From contig CAYJOL010000005.1 in assembly GCA_964371785.1 (NCBI GenBank), forward strand, positions 186,001 through 250,000: a stretch of DNA of 64,000 nt, read 5' to 3'. Both the position numbers and the translations under genes were made by a program. The notes under the pieces are model-generated. The model saw nothing but the letters and a program-made list of their open reading frames with translations, made no database searches and was not told the origin of the DNA. Shown piece after piece: positions 36,286 to 45,432 of this stretch (the first letter of the stretch is position 1; each line of letters opens with the position of its first letter). The DNA comes from CAVQCT01 sp964371785 (lineage in GTDB: Bacteria > Zixibacteria > MSB-5A5 > GN15 > FEB-12).

Positions 36286-37008
36286 GAGTACCCATCAAAT
36301 AAACATGGAAAGAACTCTGGAGAGAGTTGGTACCTTAAAGGAAGAGTTTGACGTTCAATATGCGCCTCGGGTCATCCGGGCATGAATTCTGATCCTAGTC
36401 AAGATAGGCCCAAATCATTCCAAATAGCTGGAGATTATGACGGGTGCGGTAACGTAGACAGGACTTTAATGACTGCGCCGGACTCAAGTCCGGCGCGCCG
36501 GCAGACGTTATACAGAATCAGACTCAATCACACCTATTCAGGTATGCAATCGAGACATACTTCTACGGTCTTTCGACACCAATAAGATTGACAAGTGTCT
36601 CCGTCTGAAAAGTACTGGTGGGACCACCAAGTTCTCCACTCCAGCCCAGGGGGGCAGTCGCCTGGTCCACACTCCCAATAGCCAATGTAGGTCGGGTTCC
36701 GGATGAAATCCCGATAGGGATTGAAGCAGAAACCCGACATTCCGCAAATCTTCGAAAGTCAGGTGTTCGACAAGACCGAGATCGCGACCGATGTCACGCT
36801 TTTCGCGTGGCGAGTGACCCGCGTTAACGGACAGAGAACGTTATTGGTCGTTGGGGTGTAAGATTCAATGTCGGGCGTCTTCCTCGAGCTCAGGCTCGTC
36901 CGGAACCCGACCCACTGCATTAATAAGCAGATTTAGCCTGAGTCTTCGAAGATAGGTATTTCGCGTGGGGCATTCAGAACCGGTGACGATTCCCGTGAAA
37001 TAAAAAAA
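36286..37008 (-). other. Long intergenic region
   Basis: About 720 bases between surface-protein member 2 and tRNA-His. It contains a perfect 10-bp hairpin (GCGCCGGACT at 36475-36484 with AGTCCGGCGC at 36487-36496) without a T tract, and a weak Cys-rich ORF on the minus strand. No promoter or other element was recognised. Confidence 0.35.
36534..36740 (-). CDS. Doubtful Cys-rich 68-residue ORF, possibly a gene remnant
   Basis: The translation contains GYWECGPGDCPPGLEW, CQSYWC and VCLDCIPE: seven Cys with many Trp and Tyr, which looks protein-like and exported. There is no signal peptide, no ribosome binding site, and a stop lies seven codons before the first ATG. It could be the 3' end of a decayed gene. 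No family recognised. Confidence 0.25.
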   Translation of the reverse strand: MSGFCFNPYRDFIRNPTYIGYWECGPGDCPPGLEWRTWWSHQYFSDGDTCQSYWCRKTVEVCLDCIPE

Positions 37009-37082
37009 TACTGGGGGGCAGGGTCGAACTGCCGACCTCCTGATCCACAGTCAGGCGCTCTGACCATCTGAGCTACCCCAGC
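37009..37082 (-). tRNA. tRNA-His (anticodon GTG) with A73
   Basis: The cloverleaf is complete: D-arm GCTCAGATGGTCAGAGC, anticodon arm CCTGA-CTGTGGA-TCAGG, T-arm GGCAG-TTCGACC-CTGCC. The acceptor is GCTGGGG against CCCCAGT, so the first pair is G1-U72, and position 73 is A. The base before G1 is U, which could pair with A73. Most bacterial tRNA-His genes encode G-1 and C73, so this one is atypical. CCA is not encoded. Confidence 0.92.
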
Positions 37083-37214
37083 ATCGTATCGCCCAAATTA
37101 TGACATTTTAGTGATTAGTCAAGAAGAAAGAAAACAGCAGGTATCCGCATAACCGACTTCGGCTTAAACAAAAGTCGGACTGAAATCCGAGCTGATTGAA
37201 AACAGCCATCGAAT

Positions 37215-37472
37215 TCACACATGTACGATTAGCTTGATAATTCCACCGATAAGCAGACCGATGATGATAATGGGCAGGCCGACAATTAAAACAACCACAA
37301 GCGCGCCAAGCAATACTCCGAGCACTCCGCCCAGAAGACCCGCAAACAGAGCAATCCCGCCGATCACCAAACCGAACAGACCGCCGATCAGCCCCAGGAC
37401 CAGGTGCACAAACCCCGTCCCGAATGCGAACAGCAACAGGGTCACGCCAATGACTATCAGCAGAGTTTTCAT
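37215..37472 (-). CDS. Small Gly-rich multi-helix membrane protein
   Basis: The 85-residue protein is almost wholly hydrophobic, with regular Gly spacing (GLIGGLFGLVIGGIALFAG, LLGGVLGVLLGALVVVLIVG). This suggests two to three tightly packed helices. AAGGAGAG lies six bases before the ATG, good support for translation. Similar small membrane proteins are common in FCB and Proteobacteria genomes and are uncharacterised. The gene appears to stand alone. Confidence 0.7.
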   Translation of the reverse strand: MKTLLIVIGVTLLLFAFGTGFVHLVLGLIGGLFGLVIGGIALFAGLLGGVLGVLLGALVVVLIVGLPIIIIGLLIGGIIKLIVHV

Positions 37473-37556
37473 CTTTGACTCTCCTTATCTCTCTGCTAAT
37501 TACCTATTCTCCCGGGCATTATTCATCACTTTTCCTACGAGAAAACAGACGAAAGG

Positions 37557-38045
37557 TTACTCGGCGGTCGGACCTTTGCGGTCGGCCAGGCGAATAATCA
37601 GCTTCCATTCGGATTCGGTCACCGGTTGCACCGACAGCCTGCTCCCCCGTTGCGTGGCCATCATATTCTCCAATCCGGGAGCTTTCTTGAGCAAATCCAG
37701 CGGAATTAGAATGTCGAATTTGCGTTTAAATTTTACGTCAACCATGTACCAGACCGGGTTTTGGGCCGAATGTTTCGGGTCGAAATGGTCGCTCGCGGGA
37801 TCCTCGGCGGTGAAGTCCGGGTATCCGGAGCGGGTCACCAAGCAGATTCCGGCGATGCCGGGCGGGTTTGACCCACTGTGATAGAAGAAAGCCTCATCTC
37901 CTTTCTTGATCTCATCACGGAGGAGGTTACGAGCCTGATAATTCCGCACCCCGTCCCAGTGTTCGGTTTGATTCGGCCGTTCCTTCAGATGATCGATAGA
38001 AAAGCAGTCCGGCTCGGTTTTGAGAAGCCAGTATCGTTTAGCCAT
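37557..38045 (-). CDS. EVE domain protein
   Basis: From the ATG with AAGGA eight bases upstream the protein has 162 residues. It starts KRYWLLKTEPDCFSIDHL, followed by HWDGVRNYQARNLLRDEIKKGDEAFFYHSGSNPPGIAG and a later GLENMMATQRGSRLSVQPV. This is a whole-length EVE (PUA-like) domain, which binds modified bases in nucleic acids in the family. The frame extends 11 codons upstream without a ribosome binding site. It is divergent from pcm. Confidence 0.9.
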   Translation of the reverse strand: MAKRYWLLKTEPDCFSIDHLKERPNQTEHWDGVRNYQARNLLRDEIKKGDEAFFYHSGSNPPGIAGICLVTRSGYPDFTAEDPASDHFDPKHSAQNPVWYMVDVKFKRKFDILIPLDLLKKAPGLENMMATQRGSRLSVQPVTESEWKLIIRLADRKGPTAE

Positions 38046-38174
38046 CCGGTCATTCCTTTCCAGCTTATTTCGTAGCAACCAATCGTTCGCATGGTCAGTT
38101 CAAACTATTTGCCCCTCTTTCACATTTAGTGAACCATAATCCGGTAGAATGTATTATTATAATACGGTGAAGTT

Positions 38175-38846
38175 ATGATGTTACAAAGCAAGAACAGCAC
38201 AAATACAGATTTCGACTACCAGCGAGAACGCATGGTGCGGGATCAATTGGTATCGCGCGGGATCAAGGATCAGTCGGTGCTCGACGCGATGAGGACCGTC
38301 CCTCGGCAGCTTTTTGTTTCCGAGGAGCTTCGCGCACAGGCATACAACGACGGACCCCTCCCGATCGGATACGAGCAGACGATCTCCCAGCCGTTTATCG
38401 TGGCGTCGATGACGGAGCATCTTGAGCTGTCGCATCGAAGCCGCGTGCTCGAGATCGGAACCGGCTGCGGTTATCAGGCGGCGGTCCTGGCCGAGATCGT
38501 CCGGGATGTCTATACCGTTGAATTGATACCGGAATTGCATGAGCAGGCACTCGCACTGTTCCGCGAGCTGCACTATAGAAATATCACGGCGGTACGGGGC
38601 GATGGCTCGGTCGGACTCCCCCAATACGCGCCCTACGATGGCATCATGGTGACGGCCGCGGCTCCCCGCATTCCAGAGGCGCTGATAGAGCAGTTGGCCA
38701 TGAACGGCATTATGGTCTTACCGATCGAAGACCCGGAATATGGCGGGCAGGAGCTGGTAAAAATTCGCAAGACCTCAAACGGACTTATCAAGCGCACGCT
38801 CTATCAGGTTCGATTCGTGCCCATGCGGGGCGATGTTCAGCAGTAG
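38175..38846 (+). CDS. pcm: Protein-L-isoaspartate O-methyltransferase
   Basis: This 223-residue enzyme contains RERMVRDQLVSRGI, TVPRQLFV, and the substrate region DGPLPIGYEQTISQPFIVASMTE (in parts). SAM motif I is VLEIGTGCGYQAAVLAE, with post-I VYTVELIPEL and YDGIMVTAAAP later. It methylates isoaspartyl residues in damaged proteins to start repair. The length matches the family. The start has a weak ribosome binding site, and a TATAAT-like sequence at 38158 lies very close to it. Confidence 0.93.
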   Translation: MMLQSKNSTNTDFDYQRERMVRDQLVSRGIKDQSVLDAMRTVPRQLFVSEELRAQAYNDGPLPIGYEQTISQPFIVASMTEHLELSHRSRVLEIGTGCGYQAAVLAEIVRDVYTVELIPELHEQALALFRELHYRNITAVRGDGSVGLPQYAPYDGIMVTAAAPRIPEALIEQLAMNGIMVLPIEDPEYGGQELVKIRKTSNGLIKRTLYQVRFVPMRGDVQQ

Positions 38847-38909
38847 CATCGGACTCCCTCAGTCAAAAATCACTACATATTCACTCGCCGATCCACTATA
38901 TTCCAAGCT

Positions 38910-39410
38910 ATGCCTGAGCGGCGCAAAGTTAAAGAAGATTACGTGTTAGCCAAATGCTGTACACCTGCGCCACCGGAAGAGATAATCGGCTACTACAGTC
39001 ATGACAACCTGATCAAAGTACACCGGAAGCGGTGCGCAGAGCTGGACAATCTGGAGCCGGACAGGCTGCTTTCTATCAAGTGGCAGGATATTCTGGCGGA
39101 GGACTCGGAATTCACCCCGGGAGACGATTACGCCGACCTTGACGAAGTCGATCTGGCCATACTTGCGCATCACGAGCATTACGGAGTTGACTATTCTCTG
39201 GTAATCGCGCGCAAGCTTGGGATGACCAAACAAGAGGCCTTCGACCGCCACAAGAAACTTCTGAGCATGAAATTAATCGAACGAGTGGAACCCCGCATCA
39301 TACAATACCGTAAAGGAATAGTTGAAGGGCGATGGATCAAACATCGCAATCACACTTACTACGACTTGACGCAGAAGGGAAAAGATTATCTTGCCTATTC
39401 TCGCCGCTAA
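38910..39410 (+). CDS. Rel-type Cys domain fused to a winged helix, function unknown
   Basis: This 166-residue protein appears cytoplasmic. Residues 11-60 (YVLAKCCTPAPPEEIIGYYS...IKVHRKRCAEL) match the conserved CC/zinc-finger domain of long RelA/SpoT proteins, with C16, C17, H38 and C42 in the same spacing pattern. Residues ~75-166 (VDLAILAHHEHYGVDYSLVIARKLGM...HTYYDLTQKGKDYL) look like a winged-helix DNA-binding domain. No synthetase or hydrolase domain is present. It may be a metal- or RNA-responsive regulator. The start lacks a good ribosome binding site. It follows pcm by 63 bases. Confidence 0.62.
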   Translation: MPERRKVKEDYVLAKCCTPAPPEEIIGYYSHDNLIKVHRKRCAELDNLEPDRLLSIKWQDILAEDSEFTPGDDYADLDEVDLAILAHHEHYGVDYSLVIARKLGMTKQEAFDRHKKLLSMKLIERVEPRIIQYRKGIVEGRWIKHRNHTYYDLTQKGKDYLAYSRR

Positions 39411-39548
39411 ATTCGTCCTAACAAGTAACCAAAAGAGAATTGACCCAAAACTTGCCGAGGTCCAAATCGACCGCCCATAAGACACAATAAGACAATAACA
39501 GATAAATACTTACACTTCTTTCCTAATAAATCACTTAAAGGAGTTTCT

Positions 39549-42224
39549 ATGCGCTTCAGACGCTATGGAGTCATTGGATTCGTCATCGCCGCCGTACTCG
39601 CGCTCAGTACCGATGCCTTCGCCGGTCGGTATGCCCGGGTGTTCGGTCAATCGCAGAACAAGCAGAGAACCGAGGCTCAGGCCCAGAAGACGGGACAAGA
39701 AAAACCCTACAACGAATTGATTAAAGACCGGGTCGTGATATCCGGCTTGTTCACATTCTATCAGGATACGACCGACAACTCGATGTTCATGGCCATCAAA
39801 CCGAGCCAGATTGGCCCGCTCTACCTGTGCGGACAGACCAGGACATCGGCCGAAGGCGCGTTTTTCGACAATGGCTCTATGGGCGAATCCTTCCCGTTCT
39901 ATTTCCAACGGGTGGGCAAACAAATCATGGTTATTGAGAAGAACCTTCGTTTCCGAGCCGATTCCTCTTCCACGATGGAGAAAGCTGTGGAGCGTGGCGT
40001 CTCCGACGGTCTGTACGCATCGACCGTGATCAAGTCTCAGCCGAACGATTCCGGTTGGATCTTGGTCGATCCATCGGACCTGTTTATCCGGGACGCCGAA
40101 AACATTAACTTCTTTCTCGGCATGTCGGGTAAAATGGGAATCAGCTTCGATAAGCAGAATAGTTACTTCGAACAGGTAAAATCGTTTCCGAAGAATACTG
40201 AAGTCGATGTGAAACTGCATTACCGGACATCCATTCCCGTCGACGCCCCCACCATGCAGGACCCCTATAGCATGTTCCACGGTTATCACTACTCGCTGTC
40301 CACCCTGGAAGAGAGTCCGGATTTTACGCCGAGGTTGGCCGATGACCGGGTGGGCTACTTCCTGACCATGTACGAAGACTACACGAACATGGATACCGAG
40401 TCGCCCTATGTCCGTTTCATAAATCGGTGGAACCTTCATAAGAAGAACCCGGGTGCCCGGATGTCCGAGCCGGTGGAGCCGATTGTGTACTGGGTTGAAA
40501 ACACGGTGCCGCAGGAATACCGCGATGCTTTCGCCGAGGGGATTGAATTCTGGAATACCGCGTTCGAGAAGCTGGGATTCCGGAATGCGATTATCGCCAA
40601 GCAGATGCCGGATACGGCAACTTGGGATCCGGCCGACGTCCGTTACAATACCGTTCGCTGGATTGTGATGCCCGGCGGCGGCTATGCGGTCGGGCCGAGC
40701 CATGCCAATCCGTTTACCGGCCAGATTTATGATGCCGATATCAGGGTCTCAGCCGACTTCATCCGGTACATGTTCAGCAATATGCAGAATTTCATTAAGC
40801 CAGTATCGTTCAACGGAACATTTCCCGAAGAAGATACGCTTCAGACTGAACTTCGTCATGGTCCGAACTACTGTAACTACGAATCCGCGTCGGCTATGGA
40901 AGCTGCGTTCGGTCTGTCTGTTATTAACAGCGTTGCGAACACACTCGCGGACAAAGATTCTCTGACCAAAGAGTACGTGCACTCGTACATCGTAGAGCTT
41001 GTGGCTCACGAAGTCGGGCATACGCTGGGACTGCGCCACAATTTCAAATCGTCCGCCATTTACACGCTCGATCAGATCCAGAATCGTGACTTCACGACTC
41101 AACACGCGCTCACCGGTTCGATTATGGATTATGCTCCGCCGAACCTCGCTGGACCGAACAAGCCGCAGGGCGAATTCTATTCGTCGGTTCCCGGCCCGTA
41201 TGACATGTGGGCTATCGAATATGGCTACACCGACTTCGGCGATATGCCGGCTACCGACCAGGACCTTAAGCTTAAGGAAATCGCCTCCCGCGCATCCGAT
41301 CCGATGCTGGCCTACGGCACTGACGAAGATGCTTTTGGGAGCAGCCCGAAATCGATAGATCCGATGTGTAACCTGTTTGATCTCGGCAATGATCCACTGG
41401 CATACTGTAAACAGAAAATTGACCTGACCAACTATCTCTGGAAGAATTCCATCAAAGAGTTCGAGAAGCCGGGGGCGAGCTACGAAAAAATCATGAACGT
41501 CTTCCAGACCGGCTGGCGGTCCTACTTTGAGTCAGCCGGATTCGCGGCCAAGTATGTTGGCGGACTGTATCACTATCGCGATCATATCGGCGACCCGAAT
41601 GGCCGTGTTCCGTTTGTTCCCGTGGCAGCCGCCGACCAACGCCGCGCGATGACGTTCCTGCGCGACTATATATTCGCGCCCGAAGCCTTCAGCCTTCCGG
41701 CTGACTTGTGGAATAAGCTTCAGCCGGAGCGCCTGCCGGACTTCCAGTTCTCCGTGTACACGACTCCTCAGGTCGACTACCCCATCCACCAGATGGCGCT
41801 GGCGGCCCAGAACGCGGTCATCAGCCGGATGTACAGCCCGTATATCCTCGGCCGCCTGCTCAACAATCTGGAGCGGTACAAGCCAGGCGATGACCGGTAC
41901 ACGATGCAGGATATGTTTACCGACATGCGCAAGATGATCTGGAGCGAGCTCGATGGTCCCACCAACGTCAACAGCTTCCGCCGCCAGCTCCAGTTGAGCC
42001 ACCTGAACCAGCTCATGGGGATTTATCTTGGCAGCACGATGGTTTATCCTCATGATGCCATCACGCTTGCGGCCAATGACATTGATATTCTCGAATCTGG
42101 TGCGAAAAGAGCAGTCGCGTCGAGCGCCGTGAATGACATGACCAAAGCACATTATAAAGAAGTGCTCCGGCAGATTGCCGCGGCCAAGAGCGCCAGTAGA
42201 GATTTCTCCATCCTGGCACGCTGA
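39549..42224 (+). CDS. Exported zinc metalloprotease, DUF5117/DUF5118 type
   Basis: This 891-residue protein has a signal peptide ending TDAFA. A DUF5118/DUF5117-like N-terminal region (~50-330) precedes a metzincin-like catalytic core. The zinc motif is HEVGHTLGLRH (H487, E488, H491, H497), and GSIMDY follows as the Met-turn. AAAGGAG lies just before the ATG, and a terminator follows. It should cleave extracellular or periplasmic proteins; the family is common in FCB bacteria. Unlike the other exported peptidases here it has no dockerin and no C-terminal sorting block, so it is probably not part of the same assembly. Confidence 0.88.
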   Translation: MRFRRYGVIGFVIAAVLALSTDAFAGRYARVFGQSQNKQRTEAQAQKTGQEKPYNELIKDRVVISGLFTFYQDTTDNSMFMAIKPSQIGPLYLCGQTRTSAEGAFFDNGSMGESFPFYFQRVGKQIMVIEKNLRFRADSSSTMEKAVERGVSDGLYASTVIKSQPNDSGWILVDPSDLFIRDAENINFFLGMSGKMGISFDKQNSYFEQVKSFPKNTEVDVKLHYRTSIPVDAPTMQDPYSMFHGYHYSLSTLEESPDFTPRLADDRVGYFLTMYEDYTNMDTESPYVRFINRWNLHKKNPGARMSEPVEPIVYWVENTVPQEYRDAFAEGIEFWNTAFEKLGFRNAIIAKQMPDTATWDPADVRYNTVRWIVMPGGGYAVGPSHANPFTGQIYDADIRVSADFIRYMFSNMQNFIKPVSFNGTFPEEDTLQTELRHGPNYCNYESASAMEAAFGLSVINSVANTLADKDSLTKEYVHSYIVELVAHEVGHTLGLRHNFKSSAIYTLDQIQNRDFTTQHALTGSIMDYAPPNLAGPNKPQGEFYSSVPGPYDMWAIEYGYTDFGDMPATDQDLKLKEIASRASDPMLAYGTDEDAFGSSPKSIDPMCNLFDLGNDPLAYCKQKIDLTNYLWKNSIKEFEKPGASYEKIMNVFQTGWRSYFESAGFAAKYVGGLYHYRDHIGDPNGRVPFVPVAAADQRRAMTFLRDYIFAPEAFSLPADLWNKLQPERLPDFQFSVYTTPQVDYPIHQMALAAQNAVISRMYSPYILGRLLNNLERYKPGDDRYTMQDMFTDMRKMIWSELDGPTNVNSFRRQLQLSHLNQLMGIYLGSTMVYPHDAITLAANDIDILESGAKRAVASSAVNDMTKAHYKEVLRQIAAAKSASRDFSILAR

Positions 42225-42264
42225 TTTCTTAGCTTGCTCTTGTTCGACCGAGCAGTATCTTTGG

Positions 42265-42293
42265 GCGTGGACACAATGTCCACGCCTTTTTTA
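42265..42293 (+). terminator. Terminator of the metalloprotease gene
   Basis: A 10-bp perfect stem GGCGTGGACA/TGTCCACGCC with a CAA loop is followed by TTTTTT. Confidence 0.9.
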
Positions 42294-42308
42294 TAAGGAG
42301 AAATCGCC

Positions 42309-43082
42309 TTGAATACGCTGGAATTGCTCAACAATCATGCTTCAGTCCGTCACTTCACCGAACGCACCATATCGGAGGAAGAGGAAGTTCTCATTGTGCG
42401 GACGGCCCAGCACTCGCCGACTTCGTCGAACTTGCAGGCCTATTCAATTGTCGGGATTCGAAACCGGCAGACCAAAGAAGAGTTATCGGTGCTCTGCGGC
42501 AACCAGCAACACATTGCCAATTCGGCGCTCTTTCTTGTTTTCTGCGCTGACCTGAATCGGCTCGCCCGTGTGAATAAGAAGAAGGGCTACAATTTCCACG
42601 GGGATACGACGGAGATGTTGATAGTTTCGACCGTCGATACTGCGCTGGTCGCTGGCAGAGCTTTGATTACTGCCCAGGCGCTGGGGATGGGAGGGGTCAT
42701 GGTCGGCGCTATTCGAAATAACCCCGAAGAGGTGTCGATACTTTTGAATCTCCCGGAGCTCGTTTATCCCGTAATGGGGATGTCGCTGGGATATCCGGCG
42801 GCCCCTGCACACCCGAAACCTCGCTTGCCTCTTGAAGCGGTTTATCATCGAGAGACATACGACGACGGGCAGTTCGACCGCGCAGTGGAAGAGTACGATG
42901 CCGTAATCCAGGAGTCAGGTCTATTGAAGGGACGTGAAGTCACACCTGCACGATACCCCTATTTCGACGGCGTCTACTCCTGGTCGGAGCACTCGGCGCG
43001 TAGAATGGCAAGCGAAGATGAAGCGGCCCTCCGGCCGTTCATGCTGAGTTTTCTCAGGAAGCGCGGATTTCTCAGATCGTAG
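42309..43082 (+). CDS. Nitroreductase-family flavin oxidoreductase (NfsA/NfrA-like)
   Basis: This 257-residue protein starts at TTG with AAGGAGA seven bases upstream, so the start is well supported. The FMN-binding N-terminus contains NHASVRHFTERTISEEE and AQHSPTSSNLQAYSIVGI, and GMGGVMVGAIRNNPEE and PVMGMSLGYPA are typical of the NADPH-dependent NfsA/NfrA branch. It should reduce nitro compounds, quinones or flavins with NAD(P)H. It is convergent with the LOG-family gene, with 5 bases between stops. Confidence 0.88.
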   Translation: MNTLELLNNHASVRHFTERTISEEEEVLIVRTAQHSPTSSNLQAYSIVGIRNRQTKEELSVLCGNQQHIANSALFLVFCADLNRLARVNKKKGYNFHGDTTEMLIVSTVDTALVAGRALITAQALGMGGVMVGAIRNNPEEVSILLNLPELVYPVMGMSLGYPAAPAHPKPRLPLEAVYHRETYDDGQFDRAVEEYDAVIQESGLLKGREVTPARYPYFDGVYSWSEHSARRMASEDEAALRPFMLSFLRKRGFLRS

Positions 43083-43087
43083 CCGGA

Positions 43088-43966
43088 TCAGTCCTCGTCG
43101 TCACTTCTTATGTCGTTGTTGTTTTCCGATTCGTAGTAGTATTTGATATAGTTCCAGGCGTCGATGGCAGTGTCCGCGTAGACGAAGAGCTCCAAGTCGT
43201 CCTCATCGATCGTACCTTCTTTGACGAAGTATTCGAAATCAATCAGATTCTTCCAGTACTTTTCACCAAACAGGACAATTGGCAACGGCTTGATTTTTTT
43301 TGTCTGCGAAAGCGTCAGAGCTTCAAACAACTCGTCCATTGTCCCGAAGCCGCCCGGGAAGGCAACCAGCGCCTTGGCTCGGAGCATGAAATGCATTTTC
43401 CGGATGGCGAAATAATGGAACTGCATGCACAGTTCCGGGGTGATATACGGGTTCGGCTCCTGTTCCATTGGAAGTGTGATATTCAGCCCTACCGACTTGG
43501 CTCCTATTTCCCAGGCGCCGCGATTTGCAGCTTCCATTATGCCGGGACCGCCTCCGGTGACAATCACGTACTTGTTATGATCGTTATCCTGTCCCTCAGT
43601 CGAAACCAATCGGGCGAATTCCCTCGCTTCGTCATAGTAGTGTGACTTCGCCAGCACGGATTTGGCAATACGTAACTGCTTGTGAAGGCTTTTGTCGGTC
43701 GGATGATTCGCCAGTTTCTTTTCAAGACTCGCGACGTTGGCACGTGCGTGTGAAGGTTCCAGAACGCGGGTGCCCCCGAAGACTACAATAGTAGAGACAA
43801 TCTTGTGACGACGGAACATCTTCTCCGGCTTCAGCAGCTCCAATTGCAGGCGTATGGGCCGCAACGAGTCCCTATCCATGAATTCGTCGTCATGGTACGC
43901 GATCCGGTAGGCCGGTGATTTCTTGAGGTCTTCTATCAGTTTCTTGCGATTGAATTTCTTGGCCAT
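43088..43966 (-). CDS. LOG-family protein (TIGR00730-like)
   Basis: This 292-residue protein has TIVVFGGTRV near the start of the Rossmann domain, VIVTGGGPGIMEAANRGA, and PGGFGTMDELFE, the signature of LOG nucleoside-5'-monophosphate phosphoribohydrolases. The N-terminal ~60-residue extension and the acidic tail are longer than in short plant-type LOGs. Family members release adenine from (modified) AMP; annotation as lysine decarboxylase is out of date. It lies 14 bases downstream of the MBL/beta-CASP gene and is probably in one operon with it. Confidence 0.88.
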   Translation of the reverse strand: MAKKFNRKKLIEDLKKSPAYRIAYHDDEFMDRDSLRPIRLQLELLKPEKMFRRHKIVSTIVVFGGTRVLEPSHARANVASLEKKLANHPTDKSLHKQLRIAKSVLAKSHYYDEAREFARLVSTEGQDNDHNKYVIVTGGGPGIMEAANRGAWEIGAKSVGLNITLPMEQEPNPYITPELCMQFHYFAIRKMHFMLRAKALVAFPGGFGTMDELFEALTLSQTKKIKPLPIVLFGEKYWKNLIDFEYFVKEGTIDEDDLELFVYADTAIDAWNYIKYYYESENNNDIRSDDED

Positions 43967-43980
43967 TTGCTTTCTTTCAT

Positions 43981-45366
43981 TTACAACTCAACTGTTTCAT
44001 CGAGCGACGGTACGTAGGCGTCCCACTTCCTTGCCTCGCTGAACTGCCTTGCCATCGCATGAGCCCGCTCAGGCTCACCGTGCGTGACATAGACTTTTCC
44101 TGACGCCGGCGAGAAAGGTTCCAGCCAGTGTAACAATTCGTATGAATCAGCGTGCCCGGATAATCCGAACAGCGTCTTTATCTCAGCCTTTACTTGTATC
44201 GGCATTTTATGGATATAAACCATCTTCTCGCCTTCAAGCAGCTTGCGTCCCAGCGTCCCCTCGGCCATGTAGCCCGCCAGCAGAAGTATGGTGTTCGGAT
44301 CGGGAAGGCGGTTAATAAGGTGGTGCATAATTCGGCCGCCGGTCATCATGCCGCTGGCGGACATAATAATCGCCGGCCCGCGAAGACTATTGAGTTCTTT
44401 GGACGATTTGCGCTTTCGGTGCAAAAAGACATTCTTGCCATAGAACCCGTCATTCGTATCATCGAGCAGTTTGTGATTTATCTCGTGGAATGACGGGAAC
44501 TTCTTGTAAACATCCGTAGCCTTGACCGCCATTGGTGAATCAATATGGATATTCAGCGGCGGGATTCGTTTCTGCTTCATCAGTACGTTGGCAATGTAGG
44601 TGATCTGTTGAGTACGTCCGAGCGCGAAGGCCGGTATCAACAGAATGGCGTTTCGCTCGACAACTTCATCGACTATCTTCGCAAACTCGAAGAAGATGTC
44701 CTGCGGCTCGTGCACAAGCCCGCCATATGTCGATTCACACACAAGCGTGTCAGTCCGGGGCGGAGTGCCGGGGTCGGTTACAAACGGGGTGGCATATCGT
44801 CCGACGTCGCCGGAGAAGAGGATCGTTTTCTTCCTGTCGCCTTCGCTCATCTGAATTTCGAGACAGGCTGCACCAAGAATGTGCCCGACCGGGTGATACT
44901 TGAGCCGGTACTCGTCCCCGATACGGAACCATTCGCGGAAATTTACGGGCGAGAAATGATCCAGCACCAGCTTGGCTTCATCGACCGTATACAATGGTAG
45001 AGCCGGCTCATGGCTGGTAGCCCGTTTCCTGTTTCGATATTCCGCGTCTTCTTCCTGAATGTGCGCGGTATCGAGCAACAGAATTCGTGCCAGCTCAATC
45101 GTTGGAGGGGTTGCGTAGATTCTTCCGGTGAAACCCTGCTTGAGCATGATCGGAAGATACCCGATATGGTCAAGGTGAGCATGGGTAATGACAATCGCTT
45201 CGAGTTCTTGTGGATTAAATTGTGGCGGCGACCAGTTGCGCTGACGCAGCTCTTTTCTACCCTGGAATAGTCCGCAGTCGACAAGCAGCTTCTTGCCATC
45301 GACATTCAACAAATATTTGGATCCGGTTACCGTCCCGGCGGCGCCGTGAAATGAAAGAGTAATCAC
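43981..45366 (-). CDS. MBL-fold beta-CASP ribonuclease-like protein
   Basis: This 461-residue soluble protein has the metal motif THAHLDHIGY (H62, H64, D66, H67), then HPVGHILGAAC, LFSGDVGR, and the beta-CASP insert with PAFALGRTQQ, SPMAVKATDVY and IIMSASGMMTGGRIMHH. FGLSGHADSYELL and THGEPE follow, motifs B and C of the Ysh1/CPSF-73-like branch. It is expected to process RNA with two zinc ions. It is upstream of LOG with a 14-base gap and follows pfk on the same strand by 66 bases. Confidence 0.9.
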   Translation of the reverse strand: MITLSFHGAAGTVTGSKYLLNVDGKKLLVDCGLFQGRKELRQRNWSPPQFNPQELEAIVITHAHLDHIGYLPIMLKQGFTGRIYATPPTIELARILLLDTAHIQEEDAEYRNRKRATSHEPALPLYTVDEAKLVLDHFSPVNFREWFRIGDEYRLKYHPVGHILGAACLEIQMSEGDRKKTILFSGDVGRYATPFVTDPGTPPRTDTLVCESTYGGLVHEPQDIFFEFAKIVDEVVERNAILLIPAFALGRTQQITYIANVLMKQKRIPPLNIHIDSPMAVKATDVYKKFPSFHEINHKLLDDTNDGFYGKNVFLHRKRKSSKELNSLRGPAIIMSASGMMTGGRIMHHLINRLPDPNTILLLAGYMAEGTLGRKLLEGEKMVYIHKMPIQVKAEIKTLFGLSGHADSYELLHWLEPFSPASGKVYVTHGEPERAHAMARQFSEARKWDAYVPSLDETVEL

Positions 45367-45432
45367 CCGGTTGCTTCCTGCACGTGTGTTCGACGAGACA
45401 TGAAGAATTCGACAAACTGGGACATAACAACC

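Noticed and set aside
39531..40703. A 390-codon open frame on the minus strand
   Set aside because: It lies wholly antisense to the DUF5117-type metalloprotease, which has a zinc motif, signal peptide and ribosome binding site. The antisense product has shadow-like composition.
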